Assembly: GCF_002078875.1 (NCBI RefSeq)
Contig: NC_034411.1
Coordinates: forward strand, 48,915,620-48,979,619
Reading direction: 5' to 3'
Source of the DNA: Numida meleagris
Taxonomy: Eukaryota; Chordata; Aves; Galliformes; Numididae
Length of the DNA: 64,000 bases
Under the pieces are notes generated by a model, which did no database searches, was not told the origin of the DNA, and saw only the letters and a list, made by a program, of their open reading frames with translations. Positions 1 through 12,710 of the stretch are shown piece after piece (position 1 is the stretch's first letter; the number at the start of each line of letters is the position of its first letter). The translations under genes and the position numbers were made by a program.

Positions 1-155
1 GGAAAGTAGGATGGTAATTACAGCTCATGCTGTATTTTGGTTTCACTTAATTTACGGACTGAGGTACAGCAAGGTAGTTGAGCATTTGAATGTTACAACT
101 GTTGCAGTCTAATCACAGGAATCTAATAAGACTACTCATGTATTTCCCTTTTCAG

Positions 156-221
156 ATTCGTAGAAGTGTTACTGGAGGTTATTCTATGTATCCAGTTGCA
201 AATGAAGAAAAACTAAATGCT
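156..221 (+). CDS. Candidate internal coding exon, unidentified gene (weak)
   Basis: Seen: a strong acceptor (TATTTCCCTTTTCAG, ending at 155) is followed by 66 nt open in frame, reading IRRSVTGGYSMYPVANEEKL and two more residues, up to a moderate donor GTAAAT at 222. Phase is 0 at both ends. The frame also stays open on both sides of the proposed exon: upstream from an ATG at 90 and downstream to a stop near 285, so openness alone proves little. Its phase-0 end would join the candidate at 12662-12710. I do not recognise the peptide and see no domain motif. It could equally be a pseudoexon, because the donor is only fair. Confidence 0.25.
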
Positions 222-1833
222 GTAAATAAAATAGTAATTATAATTATCACTCAAAGGGGTAAAAAAATACACTTTTTAAACCTGTGAAGTTGCTTTGTAG
301 TGTTGATTTATTGCGGTAAAGTTAGCAGTTGGATGGAGGAAAAGTTTGTTGATATTTCTTTCTTTCCTTCAGACTTTTTTTTTAAATTAAAAGAAAGCAT
401 TTTTCAGATGGAGTAGTGTTTTTGTATTAAAAAAAAAGAAAAAAAAAGAACAGAATGTCACATTAGCAAGACTGAATTGATTGTATTACTGTTTAAGTTG
501 AAAGTAGACCAATATTTTTTGAATGGATTTTTTAAATGTAAAATCTTGCCTGTTTATGGTTTGGTTCCCCTAGCCCAAATTAACTTGGACCTCAGCTGGG
601 ATTCTATTTATTCTGGCATAGGAACAGGCATTGGGCAGAACTTCTTGGTCCCAAAAACCTGGTAATGGTGAGAGGCCTCTGTTCCCAGCCAGCTGAATGC
701 CTGAGGTATTTTGCCATACAGGAAATCAATTGCAGATGAATGTGCACTGTTTCCACTCCAAGTATATAAACATGCCTTATGGTGATCTAAAGAAAAGAAA
801 AAAATATTATTATTTTTTAAAATCCAGTCTTGCATTCAATAGCTACCTGGAAGCTCAGAGGAAGAACGTTGATGTTCTGTTTCTGTGGGTTCTTCCCTGC
901 CACATCTGGCCGAGTCTGTAGCACAGAAATAGCAATGGACGAAAGGAGAGGCAAATTAACCTTGAAGTGCTCCAGAAGATGCGAACATAAACCAGTGGTT
1001 TAGAGAAATGAAAATAATAAAAAAAGAAATCTGTGTGCAGTTTCTAGTTAATGTTCTGAGTGATACTGTGAAGCTGGGAAGGATTATAAATTTAGCAAAG
1101 GAAATGAGTTCTTTCCCTTATTAAATCAAGAAACCTGCAGTTTTGAAGGCTTTAAGACAGGTTAATAACTTCTGCTAGAAAGAACTGCATCACAGTTACA
1201 TCAAAATAGCTGCTTTTTGTTAAGTGATAGATGAAATGGTATCTATCTGTTTTTGATCCTTTGAAAAGAGCAGGTAGCAGACAGATATTAGAAAATAACT
1301 AGTGGATCTGATTTGCTTAACAGCTACCAATGTGTCCTTTCTTTGCTCAGCAGGAAAGTGGAGGATCATTTGGATAGAGGTTTCTAGGCATTAAAGATGA
1401 TTAGGTTTAAAATCTGTGCTAACAATTTCTAGAAGCAGTGTGTGGCCTGAAGCTTTCAGTATTTAGAGCTTGGGAACTGGAGAGCACTTTTCTACTCTGC
1501 TGCAGACTTAGAATGTAACCTTAGATAAACTGTTTCATATAGATTTTAATGACACGTAGGTGGGGCGGTACTCGCAGGGGTGGTAATGGGATTTTCAGAA
1601 TCACATTAGTGTCTAATTCCTATTGAAAATCTAATACCTTTAGTCTGTCTGAACCAGATTCAGCACATGCTATGTTTTTGTTTCGGGTACTGTTTAAGGC
1701 AAAATGCAAAGGCAGTACTGGGGCTGTGGCTTCGAGTGTATAGAACTTGGTGATGATGTCTTTCCCAGTGAGTTAGAGTTGTGCTCTATTATATCTTTTC
1801 TCAAATTCCTTAAATGTTGTCTTCCTTTTGCAG
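222..1833. other. Non-coding AT-rich stretch, probable intron
   Basis: No gene is supported here. The stretch holds A-rich and T-rich runs (for example around 368-395 and 428-450) and a few splice-site-like motifs. One is a strong acceptor ending at 1350 (CCTTTCTTTGCTCAG) with no convincing donor after it. Confidence 0.5.
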
Positions 1834-1902
1834 AGTGTCATAGATTGATGAAAAGAGAGGAAAAGTGATTCCACTTTGCCGAACTTGACAGTGATTTCTT
1901 TG
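1834..1902 (+). other. Candidate non-coding (5' UTR or lncRNA) exon
   Basis: Seen: acceptor TGTCTTCCTTTTGCAG ends at 1833. After 69 nt comes the donor CTTTG|GTGAGTGC at 1903. Both sites are near consensus. All three frames carry stops (for example TGA and TAG soon after the acceptor), so it cannot be an internal coding exon. If real, it is a 5' UTR exon or part of a long non-coding RNA. A short upstream-ORF-like reading starts at an ATG inside it and ends in TGA after six codons. No promoter, CpG island or conserved RNA motif was seen nearby. Pseudoexons with good sites are common, so confidence is limited. Confidence 0.3.
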
Positions 1903-4900
1903 GTGAGTGCTCTACCAGGTACATTTTATTATCGTTTTTACTTTTCATAATGTTTATTCTTCTGGCTGAGCTAAATATTTTTGGCATTCAGTGAAAATGC
2001 TCCAAATTAACCGTGAGACTGCTTGATGTGTAAATCCCATGGAAGCCTATGTATAATAAAGGGCAGAGATGCTAGCCAAGATGGTGGAGTTTTTTGATGT
2101 GCATGCAAGTGGGTTTTTATATGGATAATATAAAAAATTTGGAGGTATCCAAGCAGTTACGGCAGGCAAAGTCTGCAGTTTTAGTATCTGTTTCTGTAAC
2201 TTTTTTTTTTTTTTGCCAAAGTTCCATAGCTAAAGTTCTGTTTAGTTGCTTTACTCTGCCCTTTTGGAGGTAGAAGTGGTGCTTTTATGGAAAAAGAACT
2301 GTCCTTTAATTAAGCAGAGTATGAGTTTTGGAAGATCTGGGACTTTTGTCTTCTGCAGAGGTTTCCCATATTGTTTCTGTCATTTTGAGAAGAAATTAAT
2401 TATTCTTTCCAAGTTCATTTTTTTGGGAGTTTTTTTTTTTTTATGGACTCTTACTATGTGAACGTCCTGGGGGACCTGAGGAACTTCAGAGAATACAGAA
2501 AAGCAGGTGTAGATGTCATGGAAATATTTCTTGATTAGAATAGCTGATTGCATTCATTTTGCTATCTAAACCACACTGACGTTCCAGAGATCTTCGGAGT
2601 AGGGCTAGTTTGAGACTGCAGTAAATGTTAAGATGGCTTTAGTCAAGAAGGTCTCTTTTCCCTTGTTTTTCCTCCTTTCTTACCAAATGTCTCAGTCCCG
2701 ATGCCAACCCAAAGGAATCTTTTCTTCTCTCAGAAGAAAGCGGGCATTCAGTGATGGGTTTTGAGGGTAACTGCACAAACACTGCTATTTGGAAAAAACT
2801 CTGTGATTTATAAATAACCTATTTTGCTCCTGCTAGATGAGGAAACTAGTGCTGAAGTAAGTATAGTATGGATTAATTAAAGAAGTAAATTATGTTAATT
2901 GCCCCTGGCAATGGAGGGAATATTAATGTACTATAGTAGGAAACTAACTCGTAAGTATCATAACAGTAGGGTTTTTTAATTCATTTTTGTAGTATATAGA
3001 TGATCCAGTTGTGTTCAAATGTTTACACAGTTTCAGAAGTATGGCAACTTTGTCCCTTCCAATATTTTGAGGCTGCATAGTTTTAATAGATAGACACTAG
3101 CATGATTGCTTAGCATCTAACTGAAGCTTACATCTGTTTAACATTAGTGAGATCTTTCCTTTGGATCCGAGGGATAACAGTGTGTGTAAGTAGGAAACCA
3201 TTTTGCAGAGGATGAGAGAGGAAAGACCAGAGATTCTTGGTATTTTATAAAAATAGCTATTTGAATTTGAATAAGGCTGCATGTTTTAACATAAACAAAC
3301 AAAAAATTGGTTTGACCTAAATTCAATACACTAGTTGCTTGTGTTATTTGCTGATTAGTTAATTGCCAGCAATTTTTTTTCCTTCCACAAACGTGGAGGG
3401 GCAGAGCATTCCCAGGCCCCACACAGCAAATTGTTTTATTTAGCTGAAATTTATGCATATTAAAATGCACATTAAGTATTGATCTCATGACCTCAGGAAG
3501 TGAATTGCTTGCACAAATTCTCTCCTCTCTCCTTGAATTCTGTTTCATCTCAAATGCATTCCTTTGCCTTTATTTCTGAGTTGTAGTGTTTTTAATCTCT
3601 TTTTACAATGAACAGAAAAGCTAAATGAGACTAAAGACTCAGATGAATTATCTTCTGAAAGCAGAGAAAACATGGCTTGTACACGTGTCCTAAGAAGCAG
3701 AGGATTTCCTAAAATTCTTTGGGATACATGGCAGACAAGAACAGAGTTTGCAGTGTTTCAGAATATTGTTGAATCAACAAAATCAGAGCATGTGGGAATG
3801 TTTCAACTGAAGGGATGAGCCATTCAAGGACTAAACGAAGAGTGTTTAGCAAGGAATTAATGTTCTTCCATTTTCCCACGAAATTAAAGTATGATGGGTG
3901 GTGTTCTGCAGAAGGAAAAGCTTAATGGTTTGGACAGATACAGCTTTTAGGGCCAAATGTTAACTCCATACCAAATAGCCACCGGTAATTTTGCCAAGTT
4001 CTCTTCAAGTTCTGGAGTTAGATCTAGAGGTTTTAAGAATATTTAATCCTGAGTTTTTTTTAGGGGAAGTGGGACAGACAGTTTATGAAATTTGTTTATA
4101 TATTGATATTATCAGTTTGAATTGCGAACAATATTGTGTGCCTTTAATGGTTTCAATAAGTTGCTGTTTAGAATACACTAAACTTTGGAAAGAATGAAGA
4201 AGGATTTGAGCAACTCAAAATCAAGGCATCTAGTGTAGCAAAGGAGAAAACAACACATCAATACACTTGCTCAGGATGCGTTTTAATACACTGCGTTTAC
4301 GCTAAAGGCCAGTACAAATTTAAAAAACAGAAAAATTCGTTGATCTGTGCATCTCTGTTTGCTTTGTTTAGGCCAGGTATGAGGACTTGCATACCATGTG
4401 GGGTGGAAAGAATGATGCATGCCCACATATAAGCTTGTCTGTAAGTCTGGTCTATTTTTGGTACACAATGGAGCAGAGGTGCAGCACAAAAATAGGGGGC
4501 TCAGTTGTGGTGTGAATGCCTGTTAAAGTTTTTTACTGCAGAAAATGCCTACCAGATTATTACTGCACTTATTGTTACTGCAGTTGCATGAGTATCCATG
4601 GGAATATTCAGGGCTTAATATAGCATACTGGGTTAGGGTCTTACACTTTAAAGATAGCACTGTTTAATAAGTTTTCCCCAAACCCTTTGCACCTGATTGC
4701 AGTCAGGCTGATATAGACCTAATGTGAAGTGCATCTTTAAGGTTGCTTGTTGTTGGCAATTTTATGAAACCTATAATTCTACTTCACGGTAGGACGGCTT
4801 ACCAGTGAATGTGAAGTTTAACAGAAGTGTGCACAGATCTGACCAGATTTCTCAAGATGTTAATACAAATAACTTATGCAAGTAACTCGTTGAAAGTCTA

Positions 4901-7900
4901 AACAACTAATAAACAGTTAAACTAGCAGTTTTGTAAAAAAAAAATGTGTTTAGAAAAAAAGGCTTTAATTGATAAAGCATCTTTTGCAGATGGTGCCTTA
5001 TTTTCTTATCAGTTCATACGTTTCGGGTTTTCAACTGCCAAAAAGATTCTGTGAAAAGAACTGTCATGAATTATTTGTCAAGAATTATTAAGATAATAAG
5101 GATCTTGTATATTCTCTGATCAAAGGATTCTCTTCAAAATTTTTGAAATTATCCCAAAAGACAAGCTCGCTTGCCCCTGTCTTCCCCTATGCTCCCTGAA
5201 AACGGTCAGTCCTTTCCAGCTGCTGTCTCCTGTTGTTGTGGTCAGATGATCAAGGAAAAGTATATGCTTCCTTTTGTGTCCAGTAGATAGGATTTCTTAA
5301 CTGATGACTGCTGCTTTCTTTCTGACATAGAGGAAGTGAATGGGCAGCAGTGATTATAGCACATCTGTTGTTTTCTGTTGAGCATCCTGTACAGCAGTGA
5401 TACTGTCTTGAAGAAGACTTTTTTTTTCCTGTTCAGGACTAGTTAATAGAGGGGATATGGGTGACATGTGACAGCATTGTTCCTTCATCACAGGTGTAGC
5501 CAGAGCAGAAAAACAAATAGCAAGCTGGGACAGAACAACTTGTTTATATTTTACAAATAAGTACGTCTTACAAAAAAAAAAACAGTTATTGCAAAATCTT
5601 TGGGGATGTACTGCTCTTTGGTTGCCCTGGATAGGTAACGAGTTCTGTCTTCATGGTGTAATCCCTGCATGGTAGGCACTTAAAATGGTTATTACATCAT
5701 AAAGAAGTGAGTGGAATTGGGATGCTCTCTGTGCAAGCCTTCTGATTGTGTCTGCAGGAAACCGTTTTGCTCTCTGTCCTCTCATGAAGTGCGTGAGAAA
5801 GCTGTTGATTGAAAGAGCTCTGTAAATCAGAGTTCATACTGCTTTGTTTTCCTTTGTTTCTTTCTTTTGCTTTTTATTATGATTAATTGAAGCATTTCTT
5901 GTAAGCAAGGTGCCAGTACTCTGTTTTTACACAGGCTTAATATTCTGGTACTTAAACAGTCAATATTTATGCTGAGTTTGGATGGAGCTGATTAACTGGA
6001 ACTAGTGCGCTGGGTAGTGCTGCCCTCTTTCTTTGGAGTTTCTGCTGTGTGCCTGCTAAAATTGCTCCCCCCCCCGATGTGTGTGTGTATCTTTTTTCCC
6101 AGTCCTTTCTTGCCATTTGACATATCAAGATCTTCTTTGCCCCTTTCCTCTTGAGGATCTCCATCACTTAACAGTGAGGGTGTTGAAATGTACGACTTTG
6201 TATGCCTAAGATGCATTTTAGCTGGAGGCTTATGGCCTTTTTAGAGCTAAGAAGGTTTTTCAAATAACAGGTGCACATGTCCACTAGGGATCAGAAAAGC
6301 GAGCAAGAATAAACAGTGCTGTAGATGAACATCAACATAGTTAATGATGCCATAAATCAATCAGGCTGCAATTATGGCCTAGAGGTACATATGCACTTAT
6401 GGTGTTGGCAGAACAGGTATCAGTGTGATCCCCTCCTTGGATACTATTTCCACCTGCACTCTAAACTCGCAGACTGTGCAGAGTAATTAACTGCATAGTG
6501 GTCCAGCATAGCTAAGGTTAAACTTCTGTCATCGCTTGCTTTTTCCTGTAAGTGTGAATGGTTGTTGTTTTAGAAAGCATTATTATATCTGTTCCAGCCA
6601 AATGCACTTGTATGAACTTCTGAGGAAATTTTTGGTGATATTCAGAACACATTTCATAAAATCAATGTTTTCAGGTTTCCTGAAAAACAAATGCCATAAA
6701 AATTTTGAATCTGTCTGTCTTTCCATCTTTCTGTCTTTCCATCTTCCTTGTAGTAAATTTAGTCTTTGTGGGTTGTTTTTTTTTTTTTGGAGGGGGATGC
6801 AATGGTGTTTTCTTTGTTTTTGATAGGCTTGTCTAAGGGTAATTTAAGCAATTAAATAATCCTTTTGCTTTCTGAATGAGATATACAGAGCCGTTGTTCA
6901 TGCCTCCAAAGACTTTCAAGCACGTAGCCTATCCCCACAGGATTTCGGACTTATCTTGCATCTGTTGGCAAGCATTATGTTGTAGCTAAATATTAGTCAT
7001 GGCACTAGCCAAGTAATACAGGAAAACCCCATGCAAATCTGTATGTGCTCAGTTTTGTTTTTTTTTTTAATAAATTCTGTTCAAGGGACAGTGTTAATGT
7101 TTATGGTAAGTTTTAAGAATCATAGCAGTGCTTAGTGCAGTGTGTAGAATTGTCTCTCAAAATAAACTTTTGACTATTTGTGAGACTTAGTATATTCCAT
7201 TTGCTATATAGAGGTTAGCTAAAATGGTTATATTATGGAATCCCAGCTTTGGGAATGGTTGTGACATCTTTCATCCTGAGGTGAGGATGCAGTAGGTGAC
7301 TTGTAGCAGGGCTTCAGATTGTTCTACAGAATGCTCAAAGAAAGCTCTTCGGTTTGAACGTTGATGACTACACACTTAAAACAAAATCCTTCCAAAAATA
7401 CTTTTTCTTTGGGGCTGATAACTCACCAGCGCATTGTGATTCATAGCTGTTCAGTAAAAGAAACTGCAGCATGAACTTCAACCCTGAAAGAAAGATTAGC
7501 TACTGCTGTTATCAGCACAGACATTACTTTGAAGATACTGAACATCTGGTTTCCTTCTGGGAGAATTACATTTTGTCCACTTGACCCTTTGTAAAAGTAA
7601 ATATTTACATTAGTTACATTTTGTAGGGATTTTTAAAAAAAATGTTTAATACATGGGAAAAAAATCCTACTTTGCATACTTAGCTGGAATAGCATAAGTA
7701 CACTATATGAAATGCTGTTTGGTTTTCTATTCATGAGTTTCTTTTGTAATTCAAAATAATACCAGAATAGAGTCTGACTGTGTTTTCCCTTTCTTTCTTC
7801 TTTTTCCTTCTTCTTTTTTTTTTTTTTTGAATAACACATTTCTTTTTCTTCACTCCCTTGTTACCTCCTGAGAGTGTATTTGTTGCCCCCACAAATATTT

Positions 7901-8317
7901 CAGACACAAGGTTAAATCCAGCCTGGGTATTATGATTAGTATATAATAATAATTTAGAAACATGAAGTTGCCTAGTAAATATAGTATATTTTGTATTTGA
8001 TCATCTCTGTCTTCCATGATCAAGTGGAGGACAAAGACTATTGGAGATGTGACTTCTAGTCCTGTTTTCAAGGTTAAATAGAAAGTATCTGAACTCATAG
8101 TTATTATATTTGTTTCTTCTACGTAGAAATAGTCTGTCTTGGAAAAAAAAAATACTCTCGTGAGATGACTGGAGTCATGACAAATGATTCACTATTCCCT
8201 TCTGTTTCCCACTTGACATGTGTTAACCCTATAACTGATGACTTATCAATAAAGTTAAGATCTACTCCAAATTCTTATGAATTTGATTTGTTCCTTTATT
8301 ATTAATAGTATTATTTT
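1903..8317. other. Long non-coding stretch, probable intron
   Basis: No supported gene. Contents: T14 at 2201-2214; a microexon-like 20 nt (2837-2856) between a strong acceptor and GTAAGTAT; and an acceptor at 3615 followed by about 66 open codons with no good donor. A C9 run followed by (TG)n lies at 6067-6090. Two copies of a 16-17 bp TCTGTCTTTCCATC-type unit lie near 6714-6747. A poly-T/CT-rich patch lies around 7790-7830. Open frames here, including 134 codons on the minus strand at 3144-3548, look like chance. Confidence 0.5.
6067..6090. repeat. C9 run followed by short (TG)n
   Basis: Nine C (6067-6075) then GATGTGTGTGTGTAT. A simple low-complexity patch. Confidence 0.85.
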
Positions 8318-8722
8318 AGAATCATATCATAGAATCATAGAATGGTTTGGATTGGAAGAGACCTTTGAGATGATCCTGCTATGGGCAGGGACGCCTCCCT
8401 CTAGAGCAGGTTGCTCAAAGCCCCATCCACCCACTCCAAGCACCCATTCACCCATGTGAGTGCTTCCAAGGAGGGGGCATTCACGACTTCACTGAGAAAC
8501 CTGTTCCAGTGTCTCACCACCCTCACAGTACAGAATTTCTTCCTAATATCTAGTCTAAATCTACCCTCTTGCAGTTTGAAGCCATTTCCCCTCATCCCGT
8601 CACTACATGCCCTTATAAAAAGTCCCTCCCCAGCTTTCCTGTAGGACCCCTTCAGGTACTGGAAGGCTGCTATGAGGTTTCCCTGGAGCCTTCTCTAGGC
8701 TGAAAAGCCCCAGTCTTTTTTA
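8318..8722 (-). mobile_element. CR1 LINE, 5'-truncated 3' end
   Basis: Seen: the plus strand starts with AGAATCATATCATAGAATCATAG, the reverse complement of the CR1 tail, and continues with AATGGTTTGGATTGGAAGAG. It runs through the CR1 end of ORF2 and 3' region, stopping near GGCTGAAAAGCCCCAGTC. The minus strand translates to the typical CR1 reverse-transcriptase C-terminal tail (MRGNGFKLQEGRFRLDIRKK, at 8401-8595). Within it, around 8425-8465, the usual short linker is replaced by a local CACCCA-rich duplication (reading VNGCLEWVDG). It is a dead 5'-truncated copy of about 400 bp. It is very similar to the copy at 30522-30925, so they belong to the same or a close subfamily. Confidence 0.95.
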
Positions 8723-11700
8723 GGTCTAAGATGCATTGCTTATGTCATGGGCACCATAACTGCTTGCCTTTTTGTTGAATGTACTAATGCAGAGGGTATA
8801 TTAATCTTCAGGGGTGAAGTGAAGCCTTCAAAAGGCTGTGTGCCACTTCTAGTCTCTGAATAGAGCTTTTTGTCAGATGGGTTAGAGGATAGTAGAAGAC
8901 ATTTGTACCAGATCTCTGTAGAATCTAACATACAACTTCAATCAGAGCTTTCTGTGTTCGCTTTGAGAGTAACTTCATGCTTTTAAAATTTGCCTTGTGC
9001 ACCGTTTATGAGAAATGATATTACAGTGGACTTTAAATAGGACATTATAATTTAAAAATTTATTGTCTCTCTGAAGCGCATCTGGTAACACAAGATGTAA
9101 AGTTGTTAATTTGGGTAGGACAGTGAGTTCTTTATGACTTGGCAGTAGCTCATTTAAATTAGTTTGCTTCTAAATTAGTGATGATCAAGGGAGGGGAGTC
9201 TGCAGTAATGACCATCTGCTGCACTATTCATGTCCAGCAGACTTCAAGAGGTGCTTCAACTGTGGTAACACACTGGTGCCATCCATAATATCCATATTGC
9301 TACTATACATAGAAAAAATAAAAGCTGGACGAAAGCATAAAATTCAGATAATCTTTTTGCGAGCAGTCTGTCTTCCTCGACTTTGTAGTGTTTGTAGTGT
9401 TTGTTGTTTTTTCTCGAATCAGTAGTGGTAGTTCTACTGGCCTCAGACTTACCTTGAGTAGCATAGAGGTGGAAGTTTTCTGCTCTGCTGCTGGAGTGAG
9501 CCTGACTGCTTTGCCAAAAATAAGAGAATTTTAGCAAGCAAATTTATCATTCAGTGTTATTTTCTGTTTTCCAGTTATTCTCCAGTCCTGAGAAATGGAT
9601 TTCCCTCTGCCCTCAGGAGGAAATAGTGTCGTAAAACCAAGATGTTTGCCATTCTAGGACTAGAGGAGCCCCACACAAGCGCTTGATTTGCCGTGGTGCC
9701 ATGTAGTACGCGCGATAATCAAATGAGTCCCCAAATCTTTGTTTTTAATCATTCCATGCACCTAGGTTGCAACCCCAAATGTAGTTTGAATGCCTGAAGT
9801 TGTAACTGTCATAAAGTTTTTTTACAGCCTTTCAACACTGAGAGTAGTGTACATTTCTTGATATTGTTAAACCATAGTTTGTCTTATCTGTACCCTTATC
9901 AGGTGCAAGGATATAGATACTTGAGCAAATTCTTTAGTGTAAATAACTGTATATGTGAGGGAGGCATGAAATTCCCCTGCATGAACAGTTTCCTTCCCTG
10001 GTTCCTTGGATATTACTTTTCAGAGATGAATGATATGATCCTGTTGTGTGCTTGCTGGAAATGAGATAAGTAGTTGGGGCTTTTCCTTAAAATGAAATTG
10101 GCACTACTGATAGAAAAAATTATACTTAATTCTGTATATGTGGAAAGCATAACGTAAGTATAAATTTACATATTTATAAATAGGCATAATGTAAATATTG
10201 TAATATCTCTATAGTATTGTACTTCCTGCAGTTGATCTTTATCAGTAAAAGAAAACAAATCATTTTGCCTTGATGGTTATCTTGCATTAATCTAGGATTG
10301 CTAACTTGTATTTTTAAAGATGTTGCTCATGATAGATGTTTTGGAGATGCCAGTATCTGCTAGTGTTTTGATAGGCTGAATTAAAAGATGGGAAACTGAC
10401 AAAGTATATTTCATACCCTATATAAAGAATTAGCACTTAACTTGTGCTATTTGGATATAGGATTTTCCTTGCAGCCTACAGTACCAGGCTCACACTTAGA
10501 AATAAGATGCGTACAAAATACACAAATACCCTGAAATTAGTCTTCCCAGCTCAAATATTTTAACATACGTATAATGCTCGTGGCTTCTAAGGAAGCCGTC
10601 AGAGTCTGTGGATATCCTTCTGACTTTGTAAGTAACGTCATTTCAGCCTTCTTTTTACTACTTTGCTGGAGAGCTGCTAATACCTGAGGGGAGAGGAAAA
10701 ATACTGCCTTTGCAGCAACGCTAGCAGCTTTTTGTTACCAGAAGCAGAGCAGGGTACCAAAGGACATAGAAGATCACACACAGAGGTTGCTGCTGCTCTC
10801 ATGAACCAGAATGGTTTTAGCAGAGCCCAAAATCAAATTTCAAAAGTTATCAAGAGATATGAAGTTGGTAGTTACAAGTGATATGATTTAACCAGTAATA
10901 TTAATTTATAATAAATAAATTAAATACCTGAACTGTGTGTACATTTTACCCTCAGCTAATTTTGGGAATAGACAAAATAGCTCTAGAAGCATTATAAAAG
11001 TTATGTTACTATAAACCTCTGGGGCTTACATAACCCAAATCTTGTTCTTTGTCTTTGCTTGTTTTATCTCATACCTGTGCTGAGAATAAAACCAATTAAT
11101 AAGGATGACTGGACGGAAGTATCATGTAGGTACCTACTTTAAAATAGATAAAACATTTCTTAGGTTTAGATCGAAAGTTTTCAAAATTTCCAGAAATTAC
11201 TAGTAATTTTGGAACTTGGTAGTGACTTCAACCTGAACTGAAATGATTTTTTTGAAGCATGTCGGACTCCTGTTTTCCATAAATTAGTGCAGATTTCAAA
11301 GTGACTAACCAATTTTGAAATGTTTGGTCTTACTTTTGTAATACTTACGGTGTCTTGCAGATTCTTCCCTAATTGTAGCAGCCTTTGCTAAAACTATGCA
11401 GGAGTTGGAGTTAAGCGAACAACAACAACAAAATCCAAACCACAAAAATCTCACTTCCATTAAGGGTCTGCTTTCCATTTCATGCTAGCATTATAGTGTC
11501 AGAGGGACTGCCCAAATCTCAGACTCACGTGCTCCCTGAGGTGATGTCTTGAAACATCCTTTCCCTGCAAGTGAGCTGGGAAAAAAACAGGGGAGGTAGG
11601 GACCAAGGAGAAGAAAAAATTTATAAATAGCAGAATTTGAAACTGGCATGGTGATAGCTTGATTGACGTGCCGTGACAGGTCGGCACTTAGAGGGGAATG

Positions 11701-12661
11701 AGAACCCTCATTTGACAAAAAGTGCTGGCAGTTTGGTGGTAGTCCTGGAACCGCTACACAGGCTGAGGGGTGGTAGCAGGGAGAAGGAGAAGATGGGGAT
11801 GAGATGGACGTTGACTGACTGCAGTCAGATCTAGTGGAACAAATGCTTCTCTCTCCACCTGCTCCTTCTGCTTAAATGCAGTAAGGCTTCTGGGCTGCAT
11901 AAACTCATTTCCTTGTGAGGTAGAATGGCTTCCTGCTTTTTCTGGTAATATACGCAGCCCTTTGTGCATTTGAAATTTTGAAATACAACAGTCTCTTCTC
12001 TTCTTTTTTTTCTTTTTAAATTTTGCCCCACTGAATATGCTGACATCATCTGGGAGCCCAGATGCCAGTCTTGCTTAGCTGTTCCTCTTGCTGGATCCAG
12101 CTGAAACTTGGGGTCATTAGTATGCACTTTGTGTGCTGGCATCCTTCAGAGTGCAGAATGTGGAATAGACAGCAAGAGTAGAGGAATGGGGATTTTTATG
12201 TACCGAAGACTGAATTACTTAACTTAAAATAGCATTTATTGGAACACATTTGTGTTTTTGCTTCAGCAAATCAGTACTTAATATTTGAATAAAACATTAA
12301 GGCTTATAAATGTTTACATACTTAGTTGTATATCTTGGCAGTGCTTCAGATTTGTTCCTCCATCACTGAATACAGGAGGCTGTTCTGCAAAAGGTTCACC
12401 TAAGCTATTTCTTCCCTTAAAAAGTGGAAGAAAAGGAACTTTCATCTGAATTCATTGGGCTTAGCTTGGAGAATTCAAAAGGCTTTGGAAATTGGCTGAA
12501 GTTCTTGATACTGAAATGAGTAACATCCCCTTGAATATTTAGTTCAGTCAAGACTGTTCAGAGATTCCCTCCAACTCCTCCCTCCCCCTGTCCTTATTTG
12601 TATTGATTTCCAGTACTCAATCAAATGAACAATGTAAGTCATGGATTTTATTTCTCTCTAG
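8723..12661. other. Non-coding stretch, probable intron
   Basis: No supported gene. A small CpG cluster lies near 9690-9715 (ACGCGCG). A weak exon-like 56 nt lies at 9575-9630 (good acceptor CTGTTTTCCAG, poor donor GTAAAA). A CAACAACAACAA patch lies near 11419-11432. Nothing else was recognised. Confidence 0.5.
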
Positions 12662-12710
12662 AACCGCACTATTGATACACGTGTCATAAAAATGCCTCAA
12701 TATGAAAGAA
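12662..12710 (+). CDS. Candidate internal coding exon, unidentified gene (weak)
   Basis: Seen: a strong acceptor (TTTTATTTCTCTCTAG, ending at 12661) is followed by 49 nt and a fair donor GAA|GTATGT at 12711. One frame is open and reads NRTIDTRVIKMPQYER plus one leftover base (phase 0 in, phase 1 out). The other two frames contain stops. The phase-1 end matches the phase-1 start of the candidate at 24251-24325, with the split codon giving Arg. The peptide is hydrophilic and protein-like, but I do not recognise the family and no domain can be named. A short exon like this could arise by chance. Confidence 0.32.

Noticed and set aside
3144..3548. 134-codon open frame on the minus strand
   Set aside because: No domain, splice context or protein-like composition. 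A frame this long is expected by chance in 64 kb of AT-rich DNA.
3616..3815. Acceptor followed by about 66 open codons (reading KLNETKDSDELSSES...)
   Set aside because: No good donor, phase does not match neighbouring candidates, and no recognisable protein.
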